Of a DNA stretch of 64,000 nt, positions 25,831 through 34,972 are shown one piece after another. Each line of letters starts with the position of its first letter. The first letter of the stretch is position 1. The stretch comes from Methanolobus zinderi (GTDB lineage: Archaea; Halobacteriota; Methanosarcinia; Methanosarcinales; Methanosarcinaceae): positions 930,001-994,000 of the forward strand of contig NZ_CP058215.1 in assembly GCF_013388255.1 (NCBI RefSeq). The letters are read 5' to 3'. The translations under genes and the position numbers were made by a program. The notes beneath the pieces were generated by a model. That model was given only the letters and a program-made list of their open reading frames with translations. It searched no databases and had not been told where the DNA came from.

Positions 25831-26892
25831 TTATAACCATTTCTTCTTGCGGAAATATACGAACATGGAAGCGGACATCAAGAGGATTACGATCCAGACT
25901 GCCGGATATCCCCACTCATATTTAAGTTCAGGCATGTATTCGAAGTTCATACCATATAAACCGGTAACAAAGGTAAGGGGTATGAATATGGTGGCTATTA
26001 TGGTCAATGTCTTCATGACCTCGTTCATCCTGTTACTGATGCTTGACAGGTAAAGGTCCATGACGCCTGTTATAATATCACGATAGGTTTCGATGCTTTC
26101 GACAACGCGAATTGTATGGTCATATATATCTTTCAGATATACCAGGGTCGTATCCTTGATCAACGGAGAGTCGGAACGTTCCAGACTGCTGATAACATCC
26201 CTGAGGGGCCAGACGGACTTACGGAAGTATATTATCTCCTTTTTAAGGTCATGTATCTCTTCAAGAGTCTCTGAAACAGGATTTTCGATAAGCCTGTCTT
26301 CCAGAGCTTCTATTATCTCGCTGACCTGCTCAAGCACCAGGAAATAGTTGTCTACAATGGAATCCATCAGAGCATAGGCAAGATAGCTGGCATCCATGGA
26401 GCGGATACGTCCCTTTCCTGTTCTCAATCTCTCCCTGACTGCACTGAAAGTATCACCTTCGGCCTCCTGGAAAGAAACAACGAAATCCTCACCAAGTATG
26501 AGACTGACCTGCTCCAGCCTTATATCATTCTCGATGTCGTCATACCAAACCATCTTGAGTACGATAAACAGGTATGACTCATAGTCCTCCACTTTGGGAC
26601 GCTGGTCGGTGTGCAGGATATCCTCCATTACAAGCGGGTGAAGGCCGTATTCCGCACCAATCTTTTCAATAATATCCACCTGATGGATGCCGTCTATGTT
26701 TATCCAGGTAACGACGTCCTGGTCCCCGTCAAAGCAATCTTCAACCTTTTCGACTACCTTTTCCTCAAACCTGTCCCGATTGTACTTTATCAGGGTGATC
26801 TTTGGTCTTTCAGCCTTCCTGTCACCCACATGTACAATAGAACCAGGGACAAGGCCGGCTTTTTTAGAATATCCGCTGAGCAGTTTTTTCAT
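25831..26892 (-). CDS. corA: CorA-type magnesium/cobalt transporter
   Basis: 353 residues: a large cytoplasmic domain with long helices, then two C-terminal TM helices. TM1 ends with the diagnostic YGMNFEYMPEL loop (GMN selectivity motif), and a short basic tail (FRKKKWL) follows TM2. It carries Mg2+ into the cell down the membrane potential. It lies between the glycogen-synthase-like gene (45 bp) and DUF432 (18 bp) in the same minus-strand run. Confidence 0.95.
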   Translation of the reverse strand: MKKLLSGYSKKAGLVPGSIVHVGDRKAERPKITLIKYNRDRFEEKVVEKVEDCFDGDQDVVTWINIDGIHQVDIIEKIGAEYGLHPLVMEDILHTDQRPKVEDYESYLFIVLKMVWYDDIENDIRLEQVSLILGEDFVVSFQEAEGDTFSAVRERLRTGKGRIRSMDASYLAYALMDSIVDNYFLVLEQVSEIIEALEDRLIENPVSETLEEIHDLKKEIIYFRKSVWPLRDVISSLERSDSPLIKDTTLVYLKDIYDHTIRVVESIETYRDIITGVMDLYLSSISNRMNEVMKTLTIIATIFIPLTFVTGLYGMNFEYMPELKYEWGYPAVWIVILLMSASMFVYFRKKKWL

Positions 26893-26937
26893 TGATACCG
26901 CCTGCTTTTTCCATTTTCCCGATAAGCTCTGTTTTAC

Positions 26938-28101
26938 TCAGCTTTTTGCATCCATATAGGTCTTCACGGTCTTCCCGGCTATACTGTCCCAGTTATATTT
27001 TTCCCGGAGTTGTTCTCTTCCGGCTTTACCAAGTTCTCCGTCATCGTAGTTATCAAGTACGTGATTGATACCCCAGGCGATGGATTCAGGGTTCTTGTAG
27101 ACCGTGATGCCTGTCCTGAAGTTGTCCACCAGTTCAACGGCATCTGTTGCGACAATGTTCTTGCTGGCGTCCCAGGCTTCCAGAAGAACGATACCAAATG
27201 GCTCATTGCGGCTTGGCACACACATGATATTACAGGCATTGACCCATTCTTTTTTGACATCATCACTTGCATAACCCAGGAAATGGCAACTATCACTGAC
27301 TCCGAGACTGGCCGCAAGATTTTCGCATACCGGTCTCATTTCCCCTTCTCCTATCAATACAAATTGGATATCCCACCTGTTCTTGAGTACTCTGGGTATT
27401 GCCTGTACCAGAAGATCAGGACCTTTCTGGTAGTTCATACGTCCTACGAAGAGAACCACAGGAGCACAGGGGTGTATCCCGTAACCGGATTTGACCTTAC
27501 CGGAATCAACTTCCATTCTCATATGGTTCTCATAGAGACCGTTGGGAATGATATCCATCTTGTAATCCGGTATCTGGTAGAGGTGCTGTATCTCTGCTTT
27601 GAGGGCCTCGGATGTAACTATGACCCTGGCGGACTCATAACCTCCTCTCCATTCCCTGTGGCTGATCTCCATGGCCTCCCACCAGTTTCCGTGAACATTA
27701 CCGTTCCTGCCCCATTCGGTACTGTGGTATGTGATAACGAAAGGAATACCAAGATCCTCTTTTATTCTTGTGACCACGTTCACAGGATGCCAGTCGTGTA
27801 CATGTACGATATCAAAACTGCCAAATTCCGTAACACTATCGATGAATGTGTAATACATCGCATCACACATACTGTCCATCTGCTGTACCAGATCACCGTT
27901 GAGGGAATGGTTCACACGATGGTAATGAACACCGTTAACGATCTCATAGGGAGGCATATCCCGGTTACGGGTATATATGTGGACCTCGTCGCCTCTTAAG
28001 GCAAGCGCTTCTGCAAGCTCCGATACGTGTGGAGCAAGTCCCCCTACCTTTATCGAGTAAAGGCTTTCCCATGAAAACATCGCAATTCTAAGTTTTTCCA
28101 T
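26938..28101 (-). CDS. Glycogen synthase-like glycosyltransferase (GT4/GT5 fold)
   Basis: 387 residues from ATG 28101 (MEKLRIAMFSWE), which has GGGAGGTCA 5 nt upstream; a longer frame to 28206 lacks a ribosome binding site and looks non-coding. GT-B fold: N-terminal KVGGLAPHVSELAEAL (nucleotide-sugar loop), VHVHDWHPV, then C-terminal VLFVGRMNYQKGPDLL and NEPFGIVLLEAWDA (E-x7-E signature). It probably extends an alpha-1,4-glucan from a nucleotide sugar. It is the first gene of the nine-gene glycogen/ion-channel unit. Confidence 0.88.
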   Translation of the reverse strand: MEKLRIAMFSWESLYSIKVGGLAPHVSELAEALALRGDEVHIYTRNRDMPPYEIVNGVHYHRVNHSLNGDLVQQMDSMCDAMYYTFIDSVTEFGSFDIVHVHDWHPVNVVTRIKEDLGIPFVITYHSTEWGRNGNVHGNWWEAMEISHREWRGGYESARVIVTSEALKAEIQHLYQIPDYKMDIIPNGLYENHMRMEVDSGKVKSGYGIHPCAPVVLFVGRMNYQKGPDLLVQAIPRVLKNRWDIQFVLIGEGEMRPVCENLAASLGVSDSCHFLGYASDDVKKEWVNACNIMCVPSRNEPFGIVLLEAWDASKNIVATDAVELVDNFRTGITVYKNPESIAWGINHVLDNYDDGELGKAGREQLREKYNWDSIAGKTVKTYMDAKS

Positions 28102-28206
28102 AAATGACCTCCCTGAATAATCAATTTCATCCCTGTCCGTTAATTTCTGATGCCGGCTCAGGGTGTTAGCTTCTATGTATTTCCTTCCCTTTAAAGCCTG
28201 CAGCAA

Positions 28207-28387
28207 TCGATGTGAATGTCCGACTCCCGCTCTATCTTTTTTTCTCTATATTGTCGATGGTATATGAGAATATCTGAAAAGCCCTGCAAGGATACTGTTT
28301 TGAAATCAGGATATAATACGGAGAAAAGCTTTTAATCAATACTATCGTAAACCTCCTATCTTTAAATAAGCATGCAGGCAGAGTCCT
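28207..28387. promoter_or_regulatory. Divergent promoter region of glycogen operon and second MscS gene
   Basis: The spacer before the plus-strand MscS gene holds CTTTAAATAAGC (28357-28368), a TATA box so close to the ATG at 28388 that the transcript would be nearly leaderless. On the minus strand CATATACC and CAATATAG elements around 28240-28265 could start the glycogen operon with a leader of roughly 120 nt. Assigned by eye. Confidence 0.4.
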
Positions 28388-29239
28388 ATGGCAGAGCCAA
28401 TCCTTGATATTTTAAACTTTGATAACATTATTTCTCTAGCGGTCAAGACCCTGGCTGTTATATTTCTGATAGTTATTTTCAATTCTTTTCTCGGTATAAT
28501 TACTCAAAGCCTGCTTCGTAAGGCAAAGACCAAGAAGCAAATATCCAATGTAGAGATATTCAGCCAGATCTTCAAGTATATCTTTATCCTTCTCGTGGTC
28601 GTTTTTGCAGTGCTCTCATATTCCGGTGCATGGTCTGGCTTTGGTATTTTCCTTGGTCTGCTTTCTGCAGCAATCGGTTTTGCACTTCAGAAACCCATTA
28701 CCGGGATTGCTGCATGGATGATGGTAGTGGCCAAGAGGCCCTTTGACATAGGAGACAGGATATTCCTTGGAGATATCAAGGGAGATGTGACCGATATTAC
28801 CCTCACTCACATACATATTGCCGAGATAGGCGGTATTATCGATGGGGAGGAGAGCTCCGGGAGAATCGTGCTTGTTCCCAACTCACTGATGTTTGAAAAG
28901 AATATCATCAATTACACATATAATCATGATTTTGTCTTTGATAGTGTAATAACCACTGTCACCTATGAGAGTAATCTGGACCATGCCATTGAGATTGTAC
29001 GGGAATCCGCACGTACAAAACTCGGTAAATTTATAGCCAGAAGCCCGTCTGAACCCCGGATAAGACTTGATTTTATGCCAAGTGGTATTGATGTGCAGGT
29101 CAAGTATTTCTCTCCCTCGCGTGAGCTCCACGAGTACTCCAGCAGGATAACAAAAGAGATATTCGACAGGATAAACGAAGCACCTGATGTGGAAATAGCC
29201 TATCCTCATACGGAAGTGGTGTTCAGGCGCAAGGCCTGA
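28388..29239 (+). CDS. MscS family mechanosensitive channel, second copy
   Basis: 283 residues, three TM helices. The pore helix GLLSAAIGFALQKPITGIAAWMMV is followed by KRPFDIGDRIFLGDIKG, typical of MscS, then a beta domain and VEIAYPHTEVVF at the C-terminus. It is clearly divergent in sequence from the copy at 24224-25108, so not a recent duplicate. It is transcribed away from the glycogen operon and converges on the P-type ATPase gene with 3 bp between stops. Confidence 0.92.
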   Translation: MAEPILDILNFDNIISLAVKTLAVIFLIVIFNSFLGIITQSLLRKAKTKKQISNVEIFSQIFKYIFILLVVVFAVLSYSGAWSGFGIFLGLLSAAIGFALQKPITGIAAWMMVVAKRPFDIGDRIFLGDIKGDVTDITLTHIHIAEIGGIIDGEESSGRIVLVPNSLMFEKNIINYTYNHDFVFDSVITTVTYESNLDHAIEIVRESARTKLGKFIARSPSEPRIRLDFMPSGIDVQVKYFSPSRELHEYSSRITKEIFDRINEAPDVEIAYPHTEVVFRRKA

Positions 29240-29242
29240 AGT

Positions 29243-31966
29243 TCACCATCCGAACACTTTAGTCACAGTGGTCGAGCCCCTTCTGATGAAATATTTCCTG
29301 AGCTCGTCCGCCACAAACAACAATACCGCAAACGGCACGGCCAGCAGGACAAACTCCAGTGGAACAGGTGTGGTGTTGAATATTGCATTAACAAATGGCT
29401 GGTACATAATAAAGGCAAGTATCAGCAACTCACTGGCAATACCAAGTAGCACCATTTTATTACTCAGCAGGCCTTTTGTGAAAACAGACTGCCTCCTGGT
29501 TCTGGAAGTAAATACATTCGCTATCTGACAGATAATGACCGCGGCAAAGAAAGCCGTTATGGCCTGCCTGTATAGCGGATCAGAGAAAGCGAGCTGCTGT
29601 CCCCATACCCATCCGCCACTGAACAGGACTGCAAAATAACATGCAAAACCTGCGGCTGCTTCGATCGGTCCTTTGAGGCCGTAGGACGTGATCAGTACCT
29701 GCGGTGTCAGCAGTTTCTCATCACTGGAACGTGGCGGTCGTTTCATGATATCGCCCTCTCCTTTTTCAATTGCAAGCGCGATGGCAGGCAGTATGTCGGT
29801 ACCAAGGTCGATTGCAAGTATCAGCTGCACGTTCATCGGAAGGGGTATTGCAAGCAGCACGAAGGCTATAAAGGGCAGTATCTCAGGTATGTTACTTGTC
29901 AGGATATAGGCGATGAATTTCTTGATATTATCGAAGACAGTACGTCCTTCTTCCACTGCATTGACAATGGTTGCAAAGTTGTCGTCAAGCAGTATCATGT
30001 CCGCAGATTCCTTTGCAACATCCGTACCGCTTCCCATGGCAACACCCATGTCCGCATTCTTTATGGCAGGTGCATCGTTCACACCATCCCCTGTCATGGT
30101 CACGGTCTCGCCTGCCGACTGGAATGCTCTTACTATCTTGAGTTTCTGCAGAGGAGAGGTACGGGCAAATATTATGCTCTTTGCATCGAGCTTTTGCTTC
30201 AACTCGGCAGGTTCCATCTTTTCGAGTTCAGGACCGGTTATCAATATAGGCTCTCGATCTTCACTGTTAAGACCCACTAGATTGGATACGGAAGTTGCAG
30301 TAACCGGGTGGTCGCCTGTAATCATTACTACTTTGACCCCTGCACGGTAACATCTTTTTATAGCTTCTGCTGCTTCAGGTCTTGCGGGGTCGAGAGCACC
30401 GGAGAATCCCAGGAAGATGAACTTATCTTCATACTCTTTTACTTCATTTACATCCCGGTATGCATATGCAAGTACTCTTTCTCCTCTCTCGGCCATTTTG
30501 AGATACTCTTCTTCCAACTCATCTTTTCTCTGGGAAGTAAGTTCATGCTCCTCTCCTTCAACCATCATGCGGTCGCACATTTCAAGTACTACCTCAGGTG
30601 CACCCTTAAGGTAGGAATCCATATCATCTTCGGGAGTTCTGCATATAACCTGCATTCTCTTCACACGAGAATCAAAGGGGTACTCTACCAGCCGAGGATA
30701 TCTGTCCTGTACCTGTTTTATGTCCTTGAATCTGTCTGCATAGACCAGCAGTGACCCTTCGGTCGGGTCTCCTCTGTATCCTGGTGATTCCTCTGACAGG
30801 CGTGAGTTGTTGCACACGGTGGCAACACGCAGGAGCAACTCCGGGGGTTTTTCATCATCCTGTACATCGATATATCCGTTACCGGTGTAAACCGAATGCA
30901 CTGCCATCTTGTTCTGTGTAAGTGTCCCGGTCTTATCCGTACATATTACCGTAGTTGATCCGAGTGTCTCTACGGATTCAAGCTGTTTTATCAGGGCATT
31001 GCGTTTTGCCATTCTTTTGGATGCAAGGCTCAAGGCAAGCGTTACTGTGGGAAGAAGTCCTTCGGGGACGTTTGCCACGATTATCCCGATGGCAAAGATA
31101 AGGTTTGCAAGGAAAGTATCCTGTATAAGGAAGCCCACTATAAAGAAGACGATTCCCAGGAAAATAGCTATTGCAGATATTATCTTGACAAAACGGTTGA
31201 GCTCTTTGCGTATGGGTGTCTCGACCGACACGGTCTCTTCGGTCAGCAGGGAGAGTTTTCCTATCTGCGTATCGGAACCTGTGCTGAAGATAACAGCCTC
31301 TCCGTTACCCGTCTGCACAAGTGTACTGGAGAAAACCATATTCCTGCATTCAAGCATGTCCTCATGCGTACATTCCAGGGCTCTGAGCTGGGGTTCTGCC
31401 TCACCTGTGATGGGTGAGTTATCGACTTTCAGGGTGTTCTGCTCTATGAGTCTGGCATCGGCAGGAACCTTGTCCCCTTCCTCAAGGTATATCACGTCCC
31501 CTGGTACAAGTTCGGAAGCAGGTAGCTCCACGATCTCTCCGTCACGCTTAACCCTTGCAGTGGGTGCCATGAGGCTCTGGAAACTTTCCATTATCTTCTG
31601 TGCCTGATATTCCTGGATGAATGTAAAAGTGGAGTTAAGTATGACAACTCCCAGAAGTGCTATGGCGATGAAGATATTGCCCTGTCCGGGATCCAGGTAT
31701 TCAGCTGTAAATGAAAGTGCGGAACCAAAAAGAAGCAGTATTGCAAAGAAGTTCTTATACTGTCTCAGATACTTCTTAAGAGGCGTTTCCTTCTCTTTTT
31801 TCTGAAGGATATTTCCTCCGCAGACTTCTTTTCTTCTTGCTGCCTCTTCTGAAGAAAGCCCTTCAGCTCCTGTGTTCAGTCTATCCAGGAACTCATCGAT
31901 CTTTATGCTGTGTTCGTCACCACTGGAAGTACACTGAAAGTTCTCACCTTCTCCTTCTGATGCCAT
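29243..31966 (-). CDS. P2-type cation-transporting ATPase (Na+/K+- or Ca2+-ATPase-like)
   Basis: 907 residues, a full P-type ATPase: N-terminal cation-ATPase domain, A-domain TGEA (188-191), M4 motif VANVPEGLLPT (298-307) that binds the ion, phosphorylation motif DKTGTLTQN (Asp344), hinge TGDGVNDAPA, and six C-terminal TM helices. PEGLLPTVTLALSLASKRMAK and EKQLESVETLG-like KQLESVETLGSTT resemble the Na+/K+-ATPase alpha (P2C) branch, which is known in Methanosarcina, but ion choice cannot be fixed by eye. It is probably part of ion homeostasis with the channels around it. Confidence 0.92.
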   Translation of the reverse strand: MASEGEGENFQCTSSGDEHSIKIDEFLDRLNTGAEGLSSEEAARRKEVCGGNILQKKEKETPLKKYLRQYKNFFAILLLFGSALSFTAEYLDPGQGNIFIAIALLGVVILNSTFTFIQEYQAQKIMESFQSLMAPTARVKRDGEIVELPASELVPGDVIYLEEGDKVPADARLIEQNTLKVDNSPITGEAEPQLRALECTHEDMLECRNMVFSSTLVQTGNGEAVIFSTGSDTQIGKLSLLTEETVSVETPIRKELNRFVKIISAIAIFLGIVFFIVGFLIQDTFLANLIFAIGIIVANVPEGLLPTVTLALSLASKRMAKRNALIKQLESVETLGSTTVICTDKTGTLTQNKMAVHSVYTGNGYIDVQDDEKPPELLLRVATVCNNSRLSEESPGYRGDPTEGSLLVYADRFKDIKQVQDRYPRLVEYPFDSRVKRMQVICRTPEDDMDSYLKGAPEVVLEMCDRMMVEGEEHELTSQRKDELEEEYLKMAERGERVLAYAYRDVNEVKEYEDKFIFLGFSGALDPARPEAAEAIKRCYRAGVKVVMITGDHPVTATSVSNLVGLNSEDREPILITGPELEKMEPAELKQKLDAKSIIFARTSPLQKLKIVRAFQSAGETVTMTGDGVNDAPAIKNADMGVAMGSGTDVAKESADMILLDDNFATIVNAVEEGRTVFDNIKKFIAYILTSNIPEILPFIAFVLLAIPLPMNVQLILAIDLGTDILPAIALAIEKGEGDIMKRPPRSSDEKLLTPQVLITSYGLKGPIEAAAGFACYFAVLFSGGWVWGQQLAFSDPLYRQAITAFFAAVIICQIANVFTSRTRRQSVFTKGLLSNKMVLLGIASELLILAFIMYQPFVNAIFNTTPVPLEFVLLAVPFAVLLFVADELRKYFIRRGSTTVTKVFGW

Positions 31967-32036
31967 TTACCCGTGACCCCAATGAAATAATGCATGGCTT
32001 CAATATAAGTATTGTTCTAAGGTACGGGTGGAATGA

Positions 32037-32675
32037 TCAGAGGCTGCTGAACGAGAGGTAAAGATTCCATACTCCTATTGCAATGAAGTTTACTGCGAGT
32101 CCTGCAAGTAAAAGACCCATGAGCCTGGTGAAAACCAGCATACCGGTATACCCCAGTACCTTGTAGATCCTCCTTGAGAAATGGAACAGTGTCAGGCTTA
32201 TACCAAATGTGATCAGTATGGACAGGATCACACTAAAGCTCTGGATTGTCGATTCGGCACTTCCCATTAACACTATTATAGTAGTGATGGTACCGGGACC
32301 TGTAAGAAGTGGCAAAGCAATGAGGAATATCCATATGTCGCTACGGTCCATTGATTTGTCTATCTCGTCCTCTGTAATACTTTCACTGGAAACCCTACCC
32401 AGTATCATATCAAGTGCTACGATGAACAGCAGGATCCCACCGGCCACTCTCAGAGAGTCTATGGTGATACCAAAAAAATCCAGTATCATCTCTCCCGTAA
32501 GTGCAAAGGATATAGCTATCACACTGGCAAGAGCGGCTGATTTGTTTGCAACGGCATTCTTTTCTTCGAAAGTAAGGTTGTTTGTCAGTGACACAAAGGT
32601 CACAACTCCTCCCAGAGGGCTGACAATTGCAAACAAAGAAGCGAATGCAGTTATGAAAAAGGTTAAACTATCCAA
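32037..32675 (-). CDS. MarC family integral membrane protein
   Basis: 212 residues with six TM helices. The N-terminal FASLFAIVSPLGGVVTFVSLT and LPLLTGPGTITTII (residues about 118-131) are the two inverted-repeat signatures of MarC/YchE proteins. The family's transport substrate is unknown; an earlier link to multidrug resistance is not supported. It lies 70 bp upstream of the P-type ATPase gene on the same strand. Confidence 0.9.
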   Translation of the reverse strand: MDSLTFFITAFASLFAIVSPLGGVVTFVSLTNNLTFEEKNAVANKSAALASVIAISFALTGEMILDFFGITIDSLRVAGGILLFIVALDMILGRVSSESITEDEIDKSMDRSDIWIFLIALPLLTGPGTITTIIVLMGSAESTIQSFSVILSILITFGISLTLFHFSRRIYKVLGYTGMLVFTRLMGLLLAGLAVNFIAIGVWNLYLSFSSL

Positions 32676-32905
32676 CGGTTACCTCCTGTAACCATTATCA
32701 ACTATCAGAGGGATACATAACGTTTTTGGTGTTACATCTTAAATTGGGAGTCATATCTATCCTTATTAATACTTACTTTTCATCATGATTTTGAGTCTTT
32801 CTATCAGGTATAACTGCATTTGCTTTTTCTCTTAAGCTGGCTATAGATATTGAATATGTCTGTAAATCAAACAGAGTTGTATTATTGATTTACTGTTGAA
32901 TGATA

Positions 32906-33004
32906 TTAAATAGATACTTTTATATATGATGTTTCATATTTACGCCCTGAGCCAGTGTAGGAAAAATAATACCCTGGTATTAGTGGCATGGGGTCTATAT
33001 CCAT
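32906..33004 (-). CDS. 32-residue ORF with a consensus ribosome binding site
   Basis: A minus-strand frame starting ATG 33004 (MDIDPMPLIPGYYFSY) and ending YIKVSI-TAA. AAGGAGGT lies 6 nt before the ATG, one of the best ribosome binding sites in the window. It follows the M50-like protease gene on the same strand after a GC-rich hairpin. No TM helix; Pro/Gly/Tyr-rich start. Not recognised. It could be a small protein co-expressed with the protease, or a leader peptide for marC downstream. Confidence 0.45.
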   Translation of the reverse strand: MDIDPMPLIPGYYFSYTGSGRKYETSYIKVSI

Positions 33005-33041
33005 AAAACTACCTCCTTCAAAACCTCATACCGCTAATAGC

Positions 33042-33064
33042 GGCTCCGGTCTCCACCCGGAGCC
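33042..33064 (-). terminator. GC-rich 8-bp hairpin downstream of the M50-like gene
   Basis: GGCTCCGG and CCGGAGCC form a perfect 8-bp stem around a 7-nt loop, 17 nt after the stop of the M50-like gene. An adjoining CCGCTAATAGCGG forms a second small stem. There is no long T tract on the minus strand, so it may be a processing or attenuation element rather than a terminator. Confidence 0.4.
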
Positions 33065-33080
33065 CAATTTTGATCCAAAA

Positions 33081-33905
33081 TTAGCTCATTCTTTTTTTAA
33101 GTGACCATGCGGTGTAAGCCAATGCCATATTCATTGCTGAAAAGAACATTGACAGTATCGAAAAGCCAAGCAGGTATATGTTATATCTGAATATTTCTGA
33201 TGCCGCATAAGGTGTGCTGTCATATAGAACAAAAACCAGGCTGTTTGCAAGAATAAGTATCATAAGCATTACAGGAAGTCCCCTGGCAGCACCTTTAAGG
33301 TCTGCCCGGCTCAGGGCTATATGGGCAGATACTCCCAGTGCCAGGAATATGTAGATCCAGAACATTGGGTTGCCAAGGTTTGCAGGATCGAGCATGTTTG
33401 CTATGAGATTGCTCATGAGCTCGAGCGAAGCCGGCAAGACAGATAAGAATGGACGGGAATCCCCGGTGAAAGCTGAAAGCTGGCCGGAAAAGCTGCTGAA
33501 CAGCTCTGGTAGTAATATATACATACTTAGGATAAGGAAGATATTCCCGCTAAGTATGGGACCTATTCCAATGAAGAAGTTGCCCATACTCTGGAAAAGG
33601 CTGCTCCTGTCATAACTATGCTGTACATATCCCAGGGTCCCGTCATCTGATCTTATGTCAAGAAGCTTTACTTTACGGACCTTGTGTCCGAACAACCAGC
33701 ACATGAGTAAATGTCCGACCTCATGTACAGGCACTCCGATCCATGCTGTCAGTAAAAGTGCCTTCCTTCCGAAACTTCGCTGCAGATAGCTATTTGAAAG
33801 TTGTTCCATCTGTCCAAGCAGAAGTCCTATCAAGAGTACAGGTCCGGTAAAAGCCAGCAGTTCCAGCAGACTCAAACGGATTATCATACTGATCTCCTGT
33901 ATCAT
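33081..33905 (-). CDS. M50-like membrane metalloprotease
   Basis: 274 residues with about six TM helices. IGVPVHEVGHLLMCWLFGHKV carries an HExxH zinc motif inside a TM segment, as in site-2-type proteases. A later polar motif equivalent to NPxPxDG is not obvious, so activity is less sure than for the M50 gene at 9649. GIGPILSGNIFLI may be its counterpart. Two starts are possible, ATG 33905 and ATG 33887, each with a GGAGA-type ribosome binding site. It is divergent from the peroxiredoxin gene. Confidence 0.72.
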   Translation of the reverse strand: MIQEISMIIRLSLLELLAFTGPVLLIGLLLGQMEQLSNSYLQRSFGRKALLLTAWIGVPVHEVGHLLMCWLFGHKVRKVKLLDIRSDDGTLGYVQHSYDRSSLFQSMGNFFIGIGPILSGNIFLILSMYILLPELFSSFSGQLSAFTGDSRPFLSVLPASLELMSNLIANMLDPANLGNPMFWIYIFLALGVSAHIALSRADLKGAARGLPVMLMILILANSLVFVLYDSTPYAASEIFRYNIYLLGFSILSMFFSAMNMALAYTAWSLKKRMS

Positions 33906-34078
33906 GCCATCTCTCCTGCGCTGCAGACCTGAACTGATTGGTTTTTACGGATAAGTACTTATTCGATGAACATAGGATAATTCTTTGATGCGGGTGTATG
34001 TGGGAGGTAAAGCTGGAACGAATAGTTCTTTCCTCTTAATCGGTTTAGCCCTCCGCATATTATCTGAAGGTGATATAA

Positions 34079-34939
34079 ATGGATGAGAAAAGAGATATGA
34101 GAAAACAGCTTGAAGGTCAATTTCGAGAGCTACGTGATAGTATTACAAAGAATGTCAGAGACCTTGAACTTGAAAAGGAATTTGACAAACAGACAAAAGA
34201 GATCACGGATTATGTGGACCAGAATATCAGAAAGCTCAGAAGCAGCATGAAAGAAACTGAAGCAAAAGAAGCTCCTTATATAACAATGCCATTGATAGGG
34301 GATCCTGCTCCTTCCTTTACTGCTGTCACCACAGCAGGTGAGATCAACTTCCCAAAGGACTACAGGGATAAGTGGGTTGTCCTTTTCAGTCATCCTGCTG
34401 ATTTCACGCCGGTATGTACTACCGAGTTCATGACTTTTGCGAACATGCAGGATGAGTTCAAAGAGCTCAACTGTGAACTGATCGGATTGTCCATTGACAG
34501 CATTTATGCACACATTGCATGGCTGAGGACCATTAAAGAGAAGATCGAATACAAGGGAATGAAGGATATTGAGATCACCTTCCCGGTAATCGCCGATCTT
34601 AAGATGGAGGTTGCAAAGAAATTTGGTATGCTGCAACCAAATGCCTCGGACACCCAGGCTGTAAGAGCAGTATTTGTGATAGATCCCAAGGCAAAGATCA
34701 GAGCAATTCTCTATTATCCGCTCTCCAACGGAAGGAACATGGATGAGATCAAAAGGCTTGTGCAGGCACTGCAGAAGTCAGATGCAGAGGACATTGCAAC
34801 CCCTGCAAACTGGCAACCGGGTGAGGATGTGATCATCCCACCGCCCGGATCATGTGGAACAGCAAAGGAAAGAGTAGAGTCGGAAGAAGAAGGCAAATAC
34901 TGTCTTGACTGGTTCATGTGTTTCAAGAAAGGACAGTAA
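34079..34939 (+). CDS. Peroxiredoxin (Prx6-type) with N-terminal coiled-coil extension
   Basis: Reduces hydrogen peroxide or alkyl peroxides. The Prx domain starts at MPLIGDPAPSF (residue 70), with peroxidatic Cys113 in HPADFTPVCTTEF and the Prx6 C-terminal arm ending in GSCGTAKER and YCLDWFMC, which offer resolving cysteines. The first 69 residues are charged and helical with heptad-like spacing (LEGQFRELRDSI, LEKEFDKQTKEITDYVDQNIRKL) and are not part of normal Prx6. AGGTGAT just before ATG 34079, and no ribosome binding site before Met70, show that the extension is real. Confidence 0.9.
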   Translation: MDEKRDMRKQLEGQFRELRDSITKNVRDLELEKEFDKQTKEITDYVDQNIRKLRSSMKETEAKEAPYITMPLIGDPAPSFTAVTTAGEINFPKDYRDKWVVLFSHPADFTPVCTTEFMTFANMQDEFKELNCELIGLSIDSIYAHIAWLRTIKEKIEYKGMKDIEITFPVIADLKMEVAKKFGMLQPNASDTQAVRAVFVIDPKAKIRAILYYPLSNGRNMDEIKRLVQALQKSDAEDIATPANWQPGEDVIIPPPGSCGTAKERVESEEEGKYCLDWFMCFKKGQ

Positions 34940-34972
34940 AAAAACAGGAAGGACTTTTTTGTCCTTTCTTCA

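Noticed and set aside
27010-27999. 329-codon plus-strand frame opposite the GT4 gene
   Set aside because: Antisense to a gene with clear glycosyltransferase motifs and a consensus ribosome binding site.
28102-28206. Longer N-terminus for the glycogen-synthase-like protein
   Set aside because: The GGGAGGTCA ribosome binding site inside this stretch and the normal GT-B start at MEKLRIAMF favour ATG 28101.
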